Below, one piece after another: positions 19,027 through 27,232 of a stretch of DNA of 64,000 bases (its first letter is position 1; the number at the start of each line of letters is the position of its first letter). Where the stretch lies: positions 930,001 to 994,000 of the forward strand of contig CAWERR010000006.1 of the NCBI GenBank assembly GCA_963811585.1, read 5' to 3'. The notes under the pieces were generated by a model. It was not told the DNA's origin. It did no database searches and saw only the letters and a list, made by a program, of their open reading frames with translations. Source of the stretch: JACDHG01 sp963811585 (lineage in GTDB: Bacteria; Actinomycetota; Actinomycetes; Propionibacteriales; Nocardioidaceae). The position numbers and the translations under genes were made by a program.

Positions 19027-20277
19027 CTAGGAGCGGGTTTGGCCAGTGCCGGTGACGACGTACTTCGTCGACGTCATCTCCTGCAGACCCATCGGGCCCC
19101 TCGCGTGCAACTTCTGGGTGGAGATGCCGATCTCGGCGCCGAAGCCGAACTCTGCCCCGTCCGTGAACCGGGTCGACGCGTTGACCACGACCGCGGCGGC
19201 GTCGACGTCCGCAGCGAATCGGCGCGCAGCCTCCTGGGACCGCGTGACGATCGCCTCGGTATGGCCGGTGCCGTGGCGGCGGATGTGGGCGACGGCGTCA
19301 TCCAGTGAGGCGACGACGGCTGCAGACAGGTCGAGCGAGAGGTACTCCGCGCCGAAATCCTCCTCCGTGGCGGGTATGACGTCGGGGCTAGCTCGCTGCA
19401 CACCCTCGTCGCCGTGGACCGTCACCCCCTCCGCGGTGAGCGCCTTGACGATCCGCGGCAGGAATTCGTCAGCCACCGCCGCATGCACGAGCAGGGACTC
19501 GGCGGCGTTGCAGACACTGGGCCGGTGAGTCTTGGCGTTGACGACGATGCGCTCCGCCATGTCGAGGTCGGCGTCAGCATCGACGTACACGTGGCAGTTG
19601 CCCACGCCGGTCTCGATCACGGGAACACTGGACTGAGAGACCACACGCTCGATAAGCCCCGCTCCTCCACGCGGGATGATCACGTCGACGAGGCCTCGGG
19701 CGTTCATCAGGTGCCCGACGTCATCGCGGCCACCGGTGACGAGCTGGACGACATCGGCCGGGAGGTCCGCGTCTTCCACCGCGTCCCGGAGCGCGGCGAC
19801 GATGGCGGCGTTCGACTCTGCAGCTGACGAGGACCCGCGAAGGAGGGCGGCGTTTCCGCTCTTGAGACAGATACCAGCCGCGTCAGCGGTGACGTTGGGG
19901 CGGCCCTCATAAATCATCGCAACGACGCCGAGCGGCACTCTCAGCTGACGCATCTCCAGCCCGTTCGCCAGCGTGGACCCACGCACGACCGCACCCACCG
20001 GATCGGCAAGGCCGGCGAGCTCACGCAGCCCATCGGCCATTGCCGTCACCCGCTCGGAGGTGAGGCGGAGGCGGTCGATCATCGCGTCGGACGTGCCGAT
20101 CGCGGTCTGCGCGTCGACGTCGCGGACATTGGCCTTGAGGAGGGCGTCTTGCTGCGACTCGAGTCGCGCGGCCATCGATCGCAGTGCTGCGTCTTTCGTG
20201 GAGCGCGGCGTCGTGGCCAGCACGATCGCGGCCGCGCGGGCTCGCTCTCCGGCGGCGTAGACGTCTGCCTTGCTCAT
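19027..20277 (-). CDS. proA: Gamma-glutamyl phosphate reductase ProA
   Basis: This 416-residue enzyme reduces gamma-glutamyl phosphate to glutamate-5-semialdehyde with NADPH, the second step of proline synthesis. It starts MSKADVYAAGERARAAA and has the aldehyde-dehydrogenase-like features GVVAMIYEGRPNVTADAAG, LLRGSSSAAESN, the catalytic cysteine in THRPSVCNAAESLLVH and the C-terminal TDGAEFGFGAEIGISTQK. Length is normal and the frame intact. The partner kinase proB lies upstream at 21-22 kb, separated by one small gene and a 22-bp repeat array whose nearest copy is 28 bp upstream of this start codon. Confidence 0.97.
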   Translation of the reverse strand: MSKADVYAAGERARAAAIVLATTPRSTKDAALRSMAARLESQQDALLKANVRDVDAQTAIGTSDAMIDRLRLTSERVTAMADGLRELAGLADPVGAVVRGSTLANGLEMRQLRVPLGVVAMIYEGRPNVTADAAGICLKSGNAALLRGSSSAAESNAAIVAALRDAVEDADLPADVVQLVTGGRDDVGHLMNARGLVDVIIPRGGAGLIERVVSQSSVPVIETGVGNCHVYVDADADLDMAERIVVNAKTHRPSVCNAAESLLVHAAVADEFLPRIVKALTAEGVTVHGDEGVQRASPDVIPATEEDFGAEYLSLDLSAAVVASLDDAVAHIRRHGTGHTEAIVTRSQEAARRFAADVDAAAVVVNASTRFTDGAEFGFGAEIGISTQKLHARGPMGLQEMTSTKYVVTGTGQTRS

Positions 20278-20305
20278 GGCCCAAGCCTACGGCGGCCCTC
20301 CCGCC

Positions 20306-20501
20306 GACTGGTCACGTATGCCGCGCCGACTGGTCACGTATGCCGCGCCGACTGGTCACGTATGCCGCGCCGACTGGTCACGTATGCCGCGCCGACTGGT
20401 CACGTATGCCGCGCCGACTGGTCACGTATGCCGCGCCGACTGGTCACGTATGCCGCGCCGACTGGTCACGTATGCCGCGCCGACTGGTCACGTATGCCGC
20501 G
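20306..20501. repeat. Tandem array of nine 22-bp direct repeats upstream of proA
   Basis: Nine copies start at 20306, 20328, 20350, 20372, 20394, 20416, 20438, 20460 and 20482, with no spacers. Each unit begins GACTGGTCACGTATG and ends CCGCGCC. I see no differences between copies except at the truncated last one. The array fills most of the 317-bp gap between proA (start 20277) and the next gene (ends 20595); the rest holds the hairpin at 20511. A related array is at 60058. Confidence 0.95.
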
Positions 20502-20510
20502 ACCTCCGGC

Positions 20511-20552
20511 GGTCGAGCTTGTCGAAACCCCTCGATCCCGACAAGCTCGATC
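20511..20552. repeat. Second copy of the GGTCGAGC hairpin repeat
   Basis: GGTCGAGCTTGTCGAAACC is followed nine bases later by GACAAGCTCGATC, giving a stem of about 13 bp. It resembles the hairpin at 18953-19003 and lies just downstream of the small gene ending at 20595, so it may terminate that transcript before the 22-bp array. Confidence 0.6.
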
Positions 20553-20594
20553 AGCGGGGGCGTCGTCGATCAGCGGGGCAGTTTCGTCGACTGG

Positions 20595-20966
20595 TCAGAA
20601 GCGGCGGGGTCGCGCGTCCGCTTCGCTCAGCGCCGTCACCACGTGACGCGCCTGGAACGTCTCCTGCTCGACCACTTCGAGCCCCACGACCTTCCACGGC
20701 GGCAGGCCGGCGGACCCGCGATGCTCGTTCCACAGCCGAAGGGCCAGGGAGGCGGCGTCGACCATCTCCTGCCCTTCTTCCCAGTACTGCAGCTCGGCGC
20801 GGTCCTCGTCATACCGAATCGAGTGGATGAAGGGTCGCTCCGTGTTCAGGCTGAGCAGCGCGTCATGGGTCGTCGTCAGCGGCTGCCGGTCGCCGGCAAC
20901 CGTCACCGTGACGTGCCAAAGCCGCACGGCCGACTCAAGGGGCTCTTCTCTGGTTATGAGGTGCAT
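20595..20966 (-). CDS. Conserved hypothetical protein between proB and proA
   Basis: A 123-residue product is predicted from ATG at 20966 (MHLITREEPLESAVRLWHVTV). It has no membrane segment or signal. The sequence is mixed alpha/beta, with segments FIHSIRYDEDRAELQYWEEG and a C-terminal KVVGLEVVEQETFQARHVV that looks like paired beta strands. I do not recognise a family. It is on the same strand as proB and proA, 72 nt after proB, so it may belong to the proline operon. A longer start at 21026 is possible, but its extra residues look non-coding. Confidence 0.65.
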   Translation of the reverse strand: MHLITREEPLESAVRLWHVTVTVAGDRQPLTTTHDALLSLNTERPFIHSIRYDEDRAELQYWEEGQEMVDAASLALRLWNEHRGSAGLPPWKVVGLEVVEQETFQARHVVTALSEADARPRRF

Positions 20967-21038
20967 CGCTCTCAGTCTGGACGATGTGTGCGCTGACCAG
21001 AAGGGAAACGCCCAAAGAAGGCCCATATCTCCACGTCT

Positions 21039-22130
21039 CTAGACGAGCACCAGGTGGTCACGATGCACGAGCTCGCGCTCGTAACCATCGCCCAGCTCAG
21101 CCGCAAGATCTCCGGTCGAGCGACCCAGCAGGGCCGGGATCTCGTCGGCGTCGTAATTGACGAGGCCGCGGGCGATGACGATGCCGTCCGGCCCCACCAG
21201 ATCGACGGGCTCCCCGGCGGCAAACTCCCCGTGGACGCCGGTCACCCCGGCGGGCAGCAACGACGTACCGCGGCCGACGACAGCCGCCACCGCACCCGCA
21301 TCAAGGACCAGCCGGCCCTTGGGCTCGGTGGCGTGTGCCAGCCAGAGCAACCGGGTGGCTCGCCTTTTCCCGGTCGGCTCGAACATCGTGCCGACGTCTC
21401 GGCCTGCCAGCACGTCAGCCACCTGGTCGGCGCGCGCCACGATGGCCGGGATACCCGCACTGGTGGCGATGCCCGCGGCGTCAACCTTGGTGGCAACGCC
21501 GCCGGTGCCAAGCGCCGACGGCAGGGCGGTCTCGATGCCGGCGAGGTCTGCGGCGGAGCGCACGACCGCGATCCGCTGGGCATCGGGGTGCGACGGTGGC
21601 CGGTCGTAGATGCCGTCGACGTCGGACAGCAGCACGAGGGCGTCAGCGTGCACCAGGTGGGCGACGAGGGCCGCGAGCCGGTCGTTGTCTCCGAACCGGA
21701 TCTCGGTTGTCGCGACGGTGTCGTTCTCGTTGACGATGGGCAGCGCACCGAGCTCGAGCAGCTTCGCGAACGTCCGGTAGGCGTTGCGGTAGTGGCCCCG
21801 CCTGGTCACGTCGTCGGCTGAGAGCAGCACCTGTCCAACCCGAATGCTGTATGCCGCAAACGCGTCGGTGTAGCGGTGCATGAGCAAGCCTTGCCCGACA
21901 CTGGCGGCCGCCTGCTGCCGCGCGAGGTCACGCGGCCGCTTCGCGAAGCCGAGCGGGGCCAGACCCGCTGCGATGGCACCAGAGGAGACGAGGACGATCT
22001 CCCGACCGGCGCGACGTGCGCCGGCAAGCGCGTCCACCAGAGCGCCCAGCCGAGCGTCGTCGAGCCCGCCACTGGCTGAGGTGAGCGACGAGGAGCCAAC
22101 CTTGACGACCAGCCGATGCGCCGTCGCCAT
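21039..22130 (-). CDS. proB: Glutamate 5-kinase ProB
   Basis: ProB phosphorylates glutamate to gamma-glutamyl phosphate, the first and feedback-regulated step of proline synthesis. The 363-residue product from ATG at 22130 starts MATAHRLVVKVGSSSLT. The amino acid kinase domain shows EIVLVSSGAIAAG, PIVNENDTVATTEIRFGDND, LVLLSDVDGIYDRPP and ATKVDAAGIATSAGIP; a C-terminal PUA domain covers about residues 275-355. An upstream in-frame start (22154) is less likely. Obg lies immediately upstream on the same strand (94 nt). Confidence 0.97.
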   Translation of the reverse strand: MATAHRLVVKVGSSSLTSASGGLDDARLGALVDALAGARRAGREIVLVSSGAIAAGLAPLGFAKRPRDLARQQAAASVGQGLLMHRYTDAFAAYSIRVGQVLLSADDVTRRGHYRNAYRTFAKLLELGALPIVNENDTVATTEIRFGDNDRLAALVAHLVHADALVLLSDVDGIYDRPPSHPDAQRIAVVRSAADLAGIETALPSALGTGGVATKVDAAGIATSAGIPAIVARADQVADVLAGRDVGTMFEPTGKRRATRLLWLAHATEPKGRLVLDAGAVAAVVGRGTSLLPAGVTGVHGEFAAGEPVDLVGPDGIVIARGLVNYDADEIPALLGRSTGDLAAELGDGYERELVHRDHLVLV

Positions 22131-22224
22131 GACCGAGCCGCCCGCCTGGCTCACCTACCCCACCTACGTCCGTAGAAGTGGTCGCCCGGGCGACCACTTG
22201 CGGGGACGGAAGAGGTGTGGCGGG

Positions 22225-23586
22225 TCATCGGCCCTCGAGCCGCGGGTCCTGACCACGCCGCCCGAACAGCGTCTCGGCGCCCGCCTCGACGCCAGGGTCG
22301 AACTCGAAGACCACCGCGTTGTCGTCGTCACCGATGACCACGTCGTCACCCACCTTGGCGCCCAGCTTGATCAGCTCTGCCTCGATCCCCAGCCGGTTGA
22401 GCCGGTCTGCCAGGTAGCCGACCGCCTCGTCGTTGCCGAAGTCGGTCTGCTTGATCCAACGCTGCGGCTTCTCGCCCCGCACCTGCCAACGACCATCGAC
22501 CTCGCGGATCGTGAACTCCGCATCACCCGCACCCTGCGGCCTCAACACCAAGCGCGTCGGCGTGACGTCATCCGGCACGACGCGCGACTCCGCCACCAGC
22601 TCAGCCATCGCGAAGGTCAGCTCGCGCAGTCCTTCGCGGCTTGCCGCCGAGATCTCGAACACACGCAGCCCACGCGCCTCCAGCTCGGGTCGCACCATGT
22701 CGGCGAGGTCGCGCGCGTCGGGCACATCGATCTTGTTCAGGGCCACGAGTCGTGGTCTGTCGTCCAGGCCGCCGTACGCGCGCAGCTCGCCCTCCATGAC
22801 GTCGAAGTCCTTGACCGGGTCACGGTCCGGCTCGACGGTCGCGCAGTCAATCACGTGGAGCAGCGCAGCGCAGCGTTCGATGTGCCGGAGGAAGTCATGA
22901 CCGAGGCCCTTGCCCTGACTGGCACCCTCGATCAAGCCAGGCACGTCGGCGACTGTGTACGTCGTGTCGCCCGCCGTCACCACGCCAAGGTTCGGGACGA
23001 GGGTGGTGAACGGGTAGTCGGCGATCTTGGGCCTCGCCCGCGACACCGCGGCCACGAGGCTCGACTTGCCGGCGCTGGGGTAACCCACCAACCCGACGTC
23101 GGCCACCACTTTGAGCTCGAGGATGATAGTTCGCTCAGCTCCAACCTCGCCGAGCAGTGCGAAGCCGGGTGCCTTGCGGGCCTTGCTCGCGAGCGCGGCG
23201 TTGCCGAGCCCGCCTCGCCCGCCTGCGGCCACGACCAGCTCCGTGCCGATGCCGACCAGGTCGGCGAGGACCTTCCCCTGCGGGGTCGACACGATCGTGC
23301 CGTCGGGGACGGGCAGCACGAGCGTGGCGCCGTTAGCGCCGGCGCGATGGTCGCCTTGGCCTTGACGGCCGTTGCCCGCGATCCTGGTGGACTCCTGGTG
23401 GTAGTCGACAAGCGTGGTGACGTCGGCCGCGACCCGCAGGATCACGTCACCGCCGTGTCCGCCGTTGCCACCGTCCGGGCCACCGAGTGGCTTGAACTTC
23501 TCCCGGTGCACGGAGGCGACCCCATGTCCACCGCGCCCACCGGAGACGTGCAGCACGACGCGGTCGACGAATGTCGGGACTGCCAT
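22225..23586 (-). CDS. obgE: GTPase Obg/CgtA
   Basis: This essential ribosome-associated GTPase acts in 50S assembly and stress control. The 453-residue protein has the glycine-rich Obg fold (VSGGRGGHGVASVHREKF, GGPDGGNGGHGGDV), then a G domain with G1 GYPSAGKSSLV, G2/G3 YPFTTLVPNLGVV and VADVPGLIEGA, and G4 ALNKIDVP. A C-terminal OCT domain follows (about residues 340-420: FTIREVDGRWQV, KQTDFGNDEAVGYLADRL). ATG at 23586 was chosen because conservation begins at AVPTFVDRVVLHV. The order rplU-rpmA-obgE is standard. A strong hairpin separates it from rpmA. Confidence 0.98.
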   Translation of the reverse strand: MAVPTFVDRVVLHVSGGRGGHGVASVHREKFKPLGGPDGGNGGHGGDVILRVAADVTTLVDYHQESTRIAGNGRQGQGDHRAGANGATLVLPVPDGTIVSTPQGKVLADLVGIGTELVVAAGGRGGLGNAALASKARKAPGFALLGEVGAERTIILELKVVADVGLVGYPSAGKSSLVAAVSRARPKIADYPFTTLVPNLGVVTAGDTTYTVADVPGLIEGASQGKGLGHDFLRHIERCAALLHVIDCATVEPDRDPVKDFDVMEGELRAYGGLDDRPRLVALNKIDVPDARDLADMVRPELEARGLRVFEISAASREGLRELTFAMAELVAESRVVPDDVTPTRLVLRPQGAGDAEFTIREVDGRWQVRGEKPQRWIKQTDFGNDEAVGYLADRLNRLGIEAELIKLGAKVGDDVVIGDDDNAVVFEFDPGVEAGAETLFGRRGQDPRLEGR

Positions 23587-23673
23587 GCTGCCTCCATCCC
23601 TGCCCGAAGGATCCGACTCTGGCGTTGCTATCGCCACGTGGCAGTCGGATCCTTGCGCCGTGTGGGGAGAAAT

Positions 23674-23719
23674 GCGACGAGGGACGCCCGCGTGTTCGCG
23701 GTACGCCCCTCGTGCGTCG
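23674..23719 (-). terminator. Hairpin between rpmA and obgE
   Basis: Arms GCGACGAGGGACGCCCGCG (23674-23692) and the complementary stretch ending at 23719 pair with one bulge around a short loop. It follows the rpmA stop in the transcription direction and lacks a U-tract, so it may be a partial terminator or attenuator reducing read-through from ribosomal protein genes into obgE. Confidence 0.65.
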
Positions 23720-23751
23720 TACTAGGTCGTGTTAGGTCGCCAGGACTCGCG

Positions 23752-24009
23752 TCACTCGGCGGCAGGAACGATGTTGATGACGCGGCGTCCACGCCGCGTG
23801 CCGAACTCGACGTTGCCTTCGACGAGGGCGAACAGCGTGTCGTCGCCACCGCGCCCCACACCCGTGCCGGGGTGGAAGTGCGTACCGCGCTGCCGCACGA
23901 TGATCTCGCCCGCGTTGACGATCTGCCCGCCGAAGCGCTTCACGCCGAGACGCTGAGAGTTGCTGTCGCGGCCGTTCCTGGTGGAGGCCGCACCCTTCTT
24001 GTGTGCCAT
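23752..24009 (-). CDS. rpmA: 50S ribosomal protein L27
   Basis: This 85-residue protein starts MAHKKGAASTRNGRDSNSQRLGVKRF, the invariant L27 N-terminus whose tail reaches the peptidyl transferase centre. It continues IVRQRGTHFHPGTGVGRGGDDTLF and ends RRVINIVPAAE. There is no N-terminal cleavage extension of the Firmicutes type. It lies 10 nt after rplU. Confidence 0.99.
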   Translation of the reverse strand: MAHKKGAASTRNGRDSNSQRLGVKRFGGQIVNAGEIIVRQRGTHFHPGTGVGRGGDDTLFALVEGNVEFGTRRGRRVINIVPAAE

Positions 24010-24019
24010 GACTAGTTCC

Positions 24020-24340
24020 TCAGCTCTTCGATGCGGTGTTGATCGCGGTCACCTTGACCTGCGTGTAGTGCTGTCGGTGACCTTGGCGCTTGCGGTAGCC
24101 GGTCTTGTTCTTGTACTTCAGGATGTGGATCTTGGGGCCCTTGGTGGGCCCGATGACCTCGGCCTGGACATCGACTTTCGACAGCGAGTCGGCGTCTGAC
24201 GTCACGCTGGCGCCGTCGACGACAAGTACGGCCGGCAGGGACAGGCTTTCACCCGGCGCGGTCGTCACTTTGTCGATCTGTATGACGTCGCCGACCGCGA
24301 CCTTCTGCTGCTGGCCGCCACTGCGCACGATCGCGTACAC
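24020..24340 (-). CDS. rplU: 50S ribosomal protein L21
   Basis: This 106-residue protein from GTG at 24340 starts VYAIVRSGGQQQKVAVGDVIQID and ends with the RNA-binding signature YKNKTGYRKRQGHRQHYTQVKV. An in-frame ATG at 24385 exists, but its extra residues (APSFVPTEE) do not fit the family, so the GTG is preferred. First gene of rplU-rpmA-obgE, downstream of rne. Confidence 0.98.
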   Translation of the reverse strand: MYAIVRSGGQQQKVAVGDVIQIDKVTTAPGESLSLPAVLVVDGASVTSDADSLSKVDVQAEVIGPTKGPKIHILKYKNKTGYRKRQGHRQHYTQVKVTAINTASKS

Positions 24341-24462
24341 CGCGGACTCACTCTCTTCGGTAGGAACGAAACTGGGTGCGCGCACACCTGAACGAGGGGC
24401 ACACCGATCAACCAGTCTACGGATGCGACCGCGCTCGGGTCAAAACGGCCCGGGCGGCACTG

Positions 24463-25941
24463 TTACGCGCCGACCGACTCCTTCTCGCGACTCGTGCTCG
24501 ACGAGTCCTTGCCGTTGTCGGAACCGCTGGTGTCGGCCGGTGTGCCGGCGTCATCGCCACCCGATCCGGTGGAGTCATCGCCGCCCGATCCGGCGGAGCG
24601 TTTGCTGCCGCGACGTCGTCCCGACCGCTTCTGCCCGGACTGGGAGCCAGAGTCGGACTTGCTGCTGCCGCCGCCACTGCTGCCGCGCCCATGGTCGGAG
24701 ACCTTCGGCTCGATCGGCATGGTGTGGATCATCACGCCTCGACCCTGACAGTGGTCGCAGGTCTCGCTGAACGCCTCGAGCAGGCCAGTGCTGATGCGCT
24801 TGCGCGTCATCTGCACGAGCCCGAGCGAGGTGACCTCGGCGACCTGGTGCCGAGTGCGGTCGCGGCCGAGGCACTCGACCAGGCGCCTGAGCACGAGGTC
24901 CCGGTTGTTCTCGAGAACCATGTCGATGAAGTCGACGACGATGATCCCGCCGATGTCGCGCAGCCGCAGCTGGCGGACGATCTCCTCCGCCGCTTCGAGG
25001 TTGTTCTTGGTGACCGTCTCCTCGAGGTTTCCCCCGGAGCCGGTGAACTTGCCCGTGTTGACGTCGACGACCGTCATCGCCTCGGTGCGGTCGATGACGA
25101 CCGACCCACCCGACGGCAGCCACACCTTGCGCTCCATCGCCTTCGCGATCTGCTCGTCGATGCGGAAGGCGTCGAAGACGTCCTTGTCTCCCTCGTAGCG
25201 CTCGAGGCGTTCGATCAGGTCCGGCGCAACGTGCTGGACGTACGCCTCGACCATGTCCCACGCGTCGTCGCCGTCGATGACGAGCTTGCCGAAGTCCTCG
25301 GTGAACAAGTCACGGACAACCTTCAGCGTCGTGTCGGGCTCGGCGTACAGCACTTGCGGTGCCTGGCCCTTCTTCGACTTCTTCTCGATGTCTTCCCAGC
25401 GGGCGGTCAGTCGCGTGACATCGCGCGTGAGCTCGTCCTCGCTCGCACCCTCGGCGGCCGTGCGGATGATGACGCCGGCGTCAGAGGGAAGGACGTCCTT
25501 GAGCAGGTTTTTGAGCCGGTTGCGCTCGGTGTCGGGCAACTTGCGGCTGATGCCGCTGGTGCCGCCACCGGGGACGTAGACGAGGTAGCGGCCGGGCAGG
25601 CTGATCTGGCTGGTGAGCCGGGCGCCCTTGTGACCGATCGGGTCCTTGCTGACCTGGACGAGGATGGCCTGGCCCGGCTTGAGGGCGTTCTCGATGCGTC
25701 GCGGCTGGTTGTTGTCGCTGCGGAGGTCCCAGTTGACCTCGCCGGCATACAGGACGGCGTTGCGGCCCTTGCCGATGTCGATGAAAGCCGCCTCCATGCT
25801 GGGCAGGACGTTCTGCACCCGGCCGAGGTAGACGTTGCCGATGATCGAGCTCTGCGACTCGATCGCGACGTAGTGCTCGACCAGGACGTCGTCCTCGAGT
25901 ACGGCGATCTGGGTGGTCTCACCGCGTTGGCGGATCGTCAT
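24463..25941 (-). CDS. rne: Ribonuclease E/G catalytic part (apparently separated from its N-terminal extension)
   Basis: This 492-residue catalytic module of the RNase E/G family starts MTIRQRGETTQIAVLEDD, with an S1 domain (SSIIGNVYLGRVQNVLPSME), 5' sensor region, DNase I-like active site (VVDVNTGKFTGSGG and IGGIIVVDFIDM) and Zn-link CDHCQGRG. A charged Ser/Gly/Lys-rich tail follows (about residues 425-492). Its start overlaps the stop of the preceding extension as ATGA. In related Actinobacteria the two parts form one polypeptide (ESVDRVMTIRQRG-like junction); one added base after GTGGAC would restore DRVMTI. It is therefore probably a single gene spanning 24463-27008. Confidence 0.93.
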   Translation of the reverse strand: MTIRQRGETTQIAVLEDDVLVEHYVAIESQSSIIGNVYLGRVQNVLPSMEAAFIDIGKGRNAVLYAGEVNWDLRSDNNQPRRIENALKPGQAILVQVSKDPIGHKGARLTSQISLPGRYLVYVPGGGTSGISRKLPDTERNRLKNLLKDVLPSDAGVIIRTAAEGASEDELTRDVTRLTARWEDIEKKSKKGQAPQVLYAEPDTTLKVVRDLFTEDFGKLVIDGDDAWDMVEAYVQHVAPDLIERLERYEGDKDVFDAFRIDEQIAKAMERKVWLPSGGSVVIDRTEAMTVVDVNTGKFTGSGGNLEETVTKNNLEAAEEIVRQLRLRDIGGIIVVDFIDMVLENNRDLVLRRLVECLGRDRTRHQVAEVTSLGLVQMTRKRISTGLLEAFSETCDHCQGRGVMIHTMPIEPKVSDHGRGSSGGGSSKSDSGSQSGQKRSGRRRGSKRSAGSGGDDSTGSGGDDAGTPADTSGSDNGKDSSSTSREKESVGA

Positions 25942-27008
25942 GACCCGTCCACGGACTCGCGTCGGGCCAGGAACTCCGACTCGCTCAGGATCGGCGGCCG
26001 ACGCCGGCCAGCCTCGCGGCCTTCACGCCGGCGCTGCTTCTTGGCCTCGATGCGCGTTGACCCCTCGACGCTCGTGACGGTGGCCTTCTTCGCTCGGGGC
26101 TGTCGGACCCGGGTAACGGTGTCGGGGTCGTCGCCCGCGTCGGCAGCGTCCTCGCCGCTACGCCGACGGCGACGGCGGCGACGGGACGAACCCTCTTCGG
26201 AGTCGCCCCCCTTGTCGTCCTTGTCGGATTTGGTGCTCTTGTCGTCCTGATCGTCGGCGGTCTTGGACTCGGCCGCTGGTACGTCGTCTGAGCTGGTGTC
26301 GTCGTCCGACGGCTTGCGTCGGTTGCGGCCACCTCGCGAACGGCGACGGCGGCTGGTCCCCGCCTGCTCGTCTCCGCCTGCTTGGTCACCCTGCTTGCCA
26401 CCCTCAGAGCCGCTGTCGGACTCCTCAGCGCTCGCCTCAGCTTGGTCGGGCTCGGCGGCAGCCTTCTTGGACCGCCTCCTCGGGATGGGCTTGACGTCCG
26501 GCGGCTGGAAAAGCACCGAAACGGGCGACACGGGAGCAGCGGTGTCAGCTGGCTGCCCTTCGACCTTGTCGACCGACGCCACCGGCTCATTGATGGCGGG
26601 CACGGCGTCGTCGGGGTTGACCTCGACTGCCTGGGCAACCGAAGTTTTCTTGGCTGCCTTCTTGGCAGGCTTCTTCGCGGCAGTCTTCTTGGCCGTCCTC
26701 TTGGTGGTGGCCGGTGGTGAATCACCGGCGTCGGCTGCGTCGTCCGACGGCGTCTCGCCGCTCGGCTTGGTGGCCGCGGTCTTCTTGGTGGTCTTGCGTG
26801 CTCCGCGCTTGGCTGTCTTGGCTGCCGGCGGCTGGTCAGCCGGTGCCTCCGAGCTGGGGGTTGCCGAGGCGGCGGCGGGTGCCGACTCCTCAGCGGCCGC
26901 CGGAGGTCCAGCCGGGCGGCTTGCTGCCCGCCGGCGGGTCCGGCGTACAGGGGTGTCGTGGGTGGATTCGGTCGGTGTCACGGTCGACGTGTTGTCGTCC
27001 TCGAGCAT
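25938..27008 (-). CDS. rne: RNase E N-terminal low-complexity extension (probable 5' part of rne)
   Basis: A 356-residue, strongly charged and repetitive sequence: Ala/Lys-rich blocks (AKTAKRGARKTTKKTAATK, KKPAKKAAKKT), acidic Ser/Glu/Asp stretches and Arg-rich clusters (RRRRSGEDAAD). It ends RRRPPILSESEFLARRESVDGS. This ending is the conserved linker just before the S1 domain in actinobacterial RNase E, so this is the N-terminal extension that organises degradosome and RNA contacts rather than an independent protein. It terminates where the catalytic part begins, by a one-base frame change around 25944. It may be a sequence error or a true split. Confidence 0.85.
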   Translation of the reverse strand: MLEDDNTSTVTPTESTHDTPVRRTRRRAASRPAGPPAAAEESAPAAASATPSSEAPADQPPAAKTAKRGARKTTKKTAATKPSGETPSDDAADAGDSPPATTKRTAKKTAAKKPAKKAAKKTSVAQAVEVNPDDAVPAINEPVASVDKVEGQPADTAAPVSPVSVLFQPPDVKPIPRRRSKKAAAEPDQAEASAEESDSGSEGGKQGDQAGGDEQAGTSRRRRSRGGRNRRKPSDDDTSSDDVPAAESKTADDQDDKSTKSDKDDKGGDSEEGSSRRRRRRRRSGEDAADAGDDPDTVTRVRQPRAKKATVTSVEGSTRIEAKKQRRREGREAGRRRPPILSESEFLARRESVDGS

Positions 27009-27232
27009 GTGCGCTCCTCATGTGCCTCCGGGCGCTTAGCGCCGCGCGGAGGCGGGTTAGGTCGTGTTGTCTCGGCCGTGGGCCAGGCCATCACGCAAGC
27101 TTGCGGTGGTGCTGCGGCTGGCATCCGTACGTACGGCTGTTGACTGCAGCGCGGCGACACATGTCGATGTCCCTAACGGCAGGTCAGCGGTCGCCAGCAA
27201 TTGCCTGAGCGTCGCGATCTGGACCGAACGGG

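Noticed and set aside
20149..20996. Plus-strand open frames with a 22-residue repeat (LVTYAAPTGHVCRADWSRMP-like) through the 20.3 kb array
   Set aside because: Because 22 is not a multiple of three, the stop-free repeat reads through all frames, giving a false repeat protein. The flanks are antisense to proA and the small gene at 20595, and there is no plausible start or ribosome-binding site.
21880..24015. Long plus-strand frame of about 710 residues
   Set aside because: It is antisense to proB, obgE and rpmA, all clear conserved genes; long antisense frames are expected in high-GC DNA.
24376..26250. Long plus-strand frame of about 620 residues
   Set aside because: Antisense to rne and its extension; its Val/Leu/Asp-rich translation is the usual mirror of a GC-rich gene.
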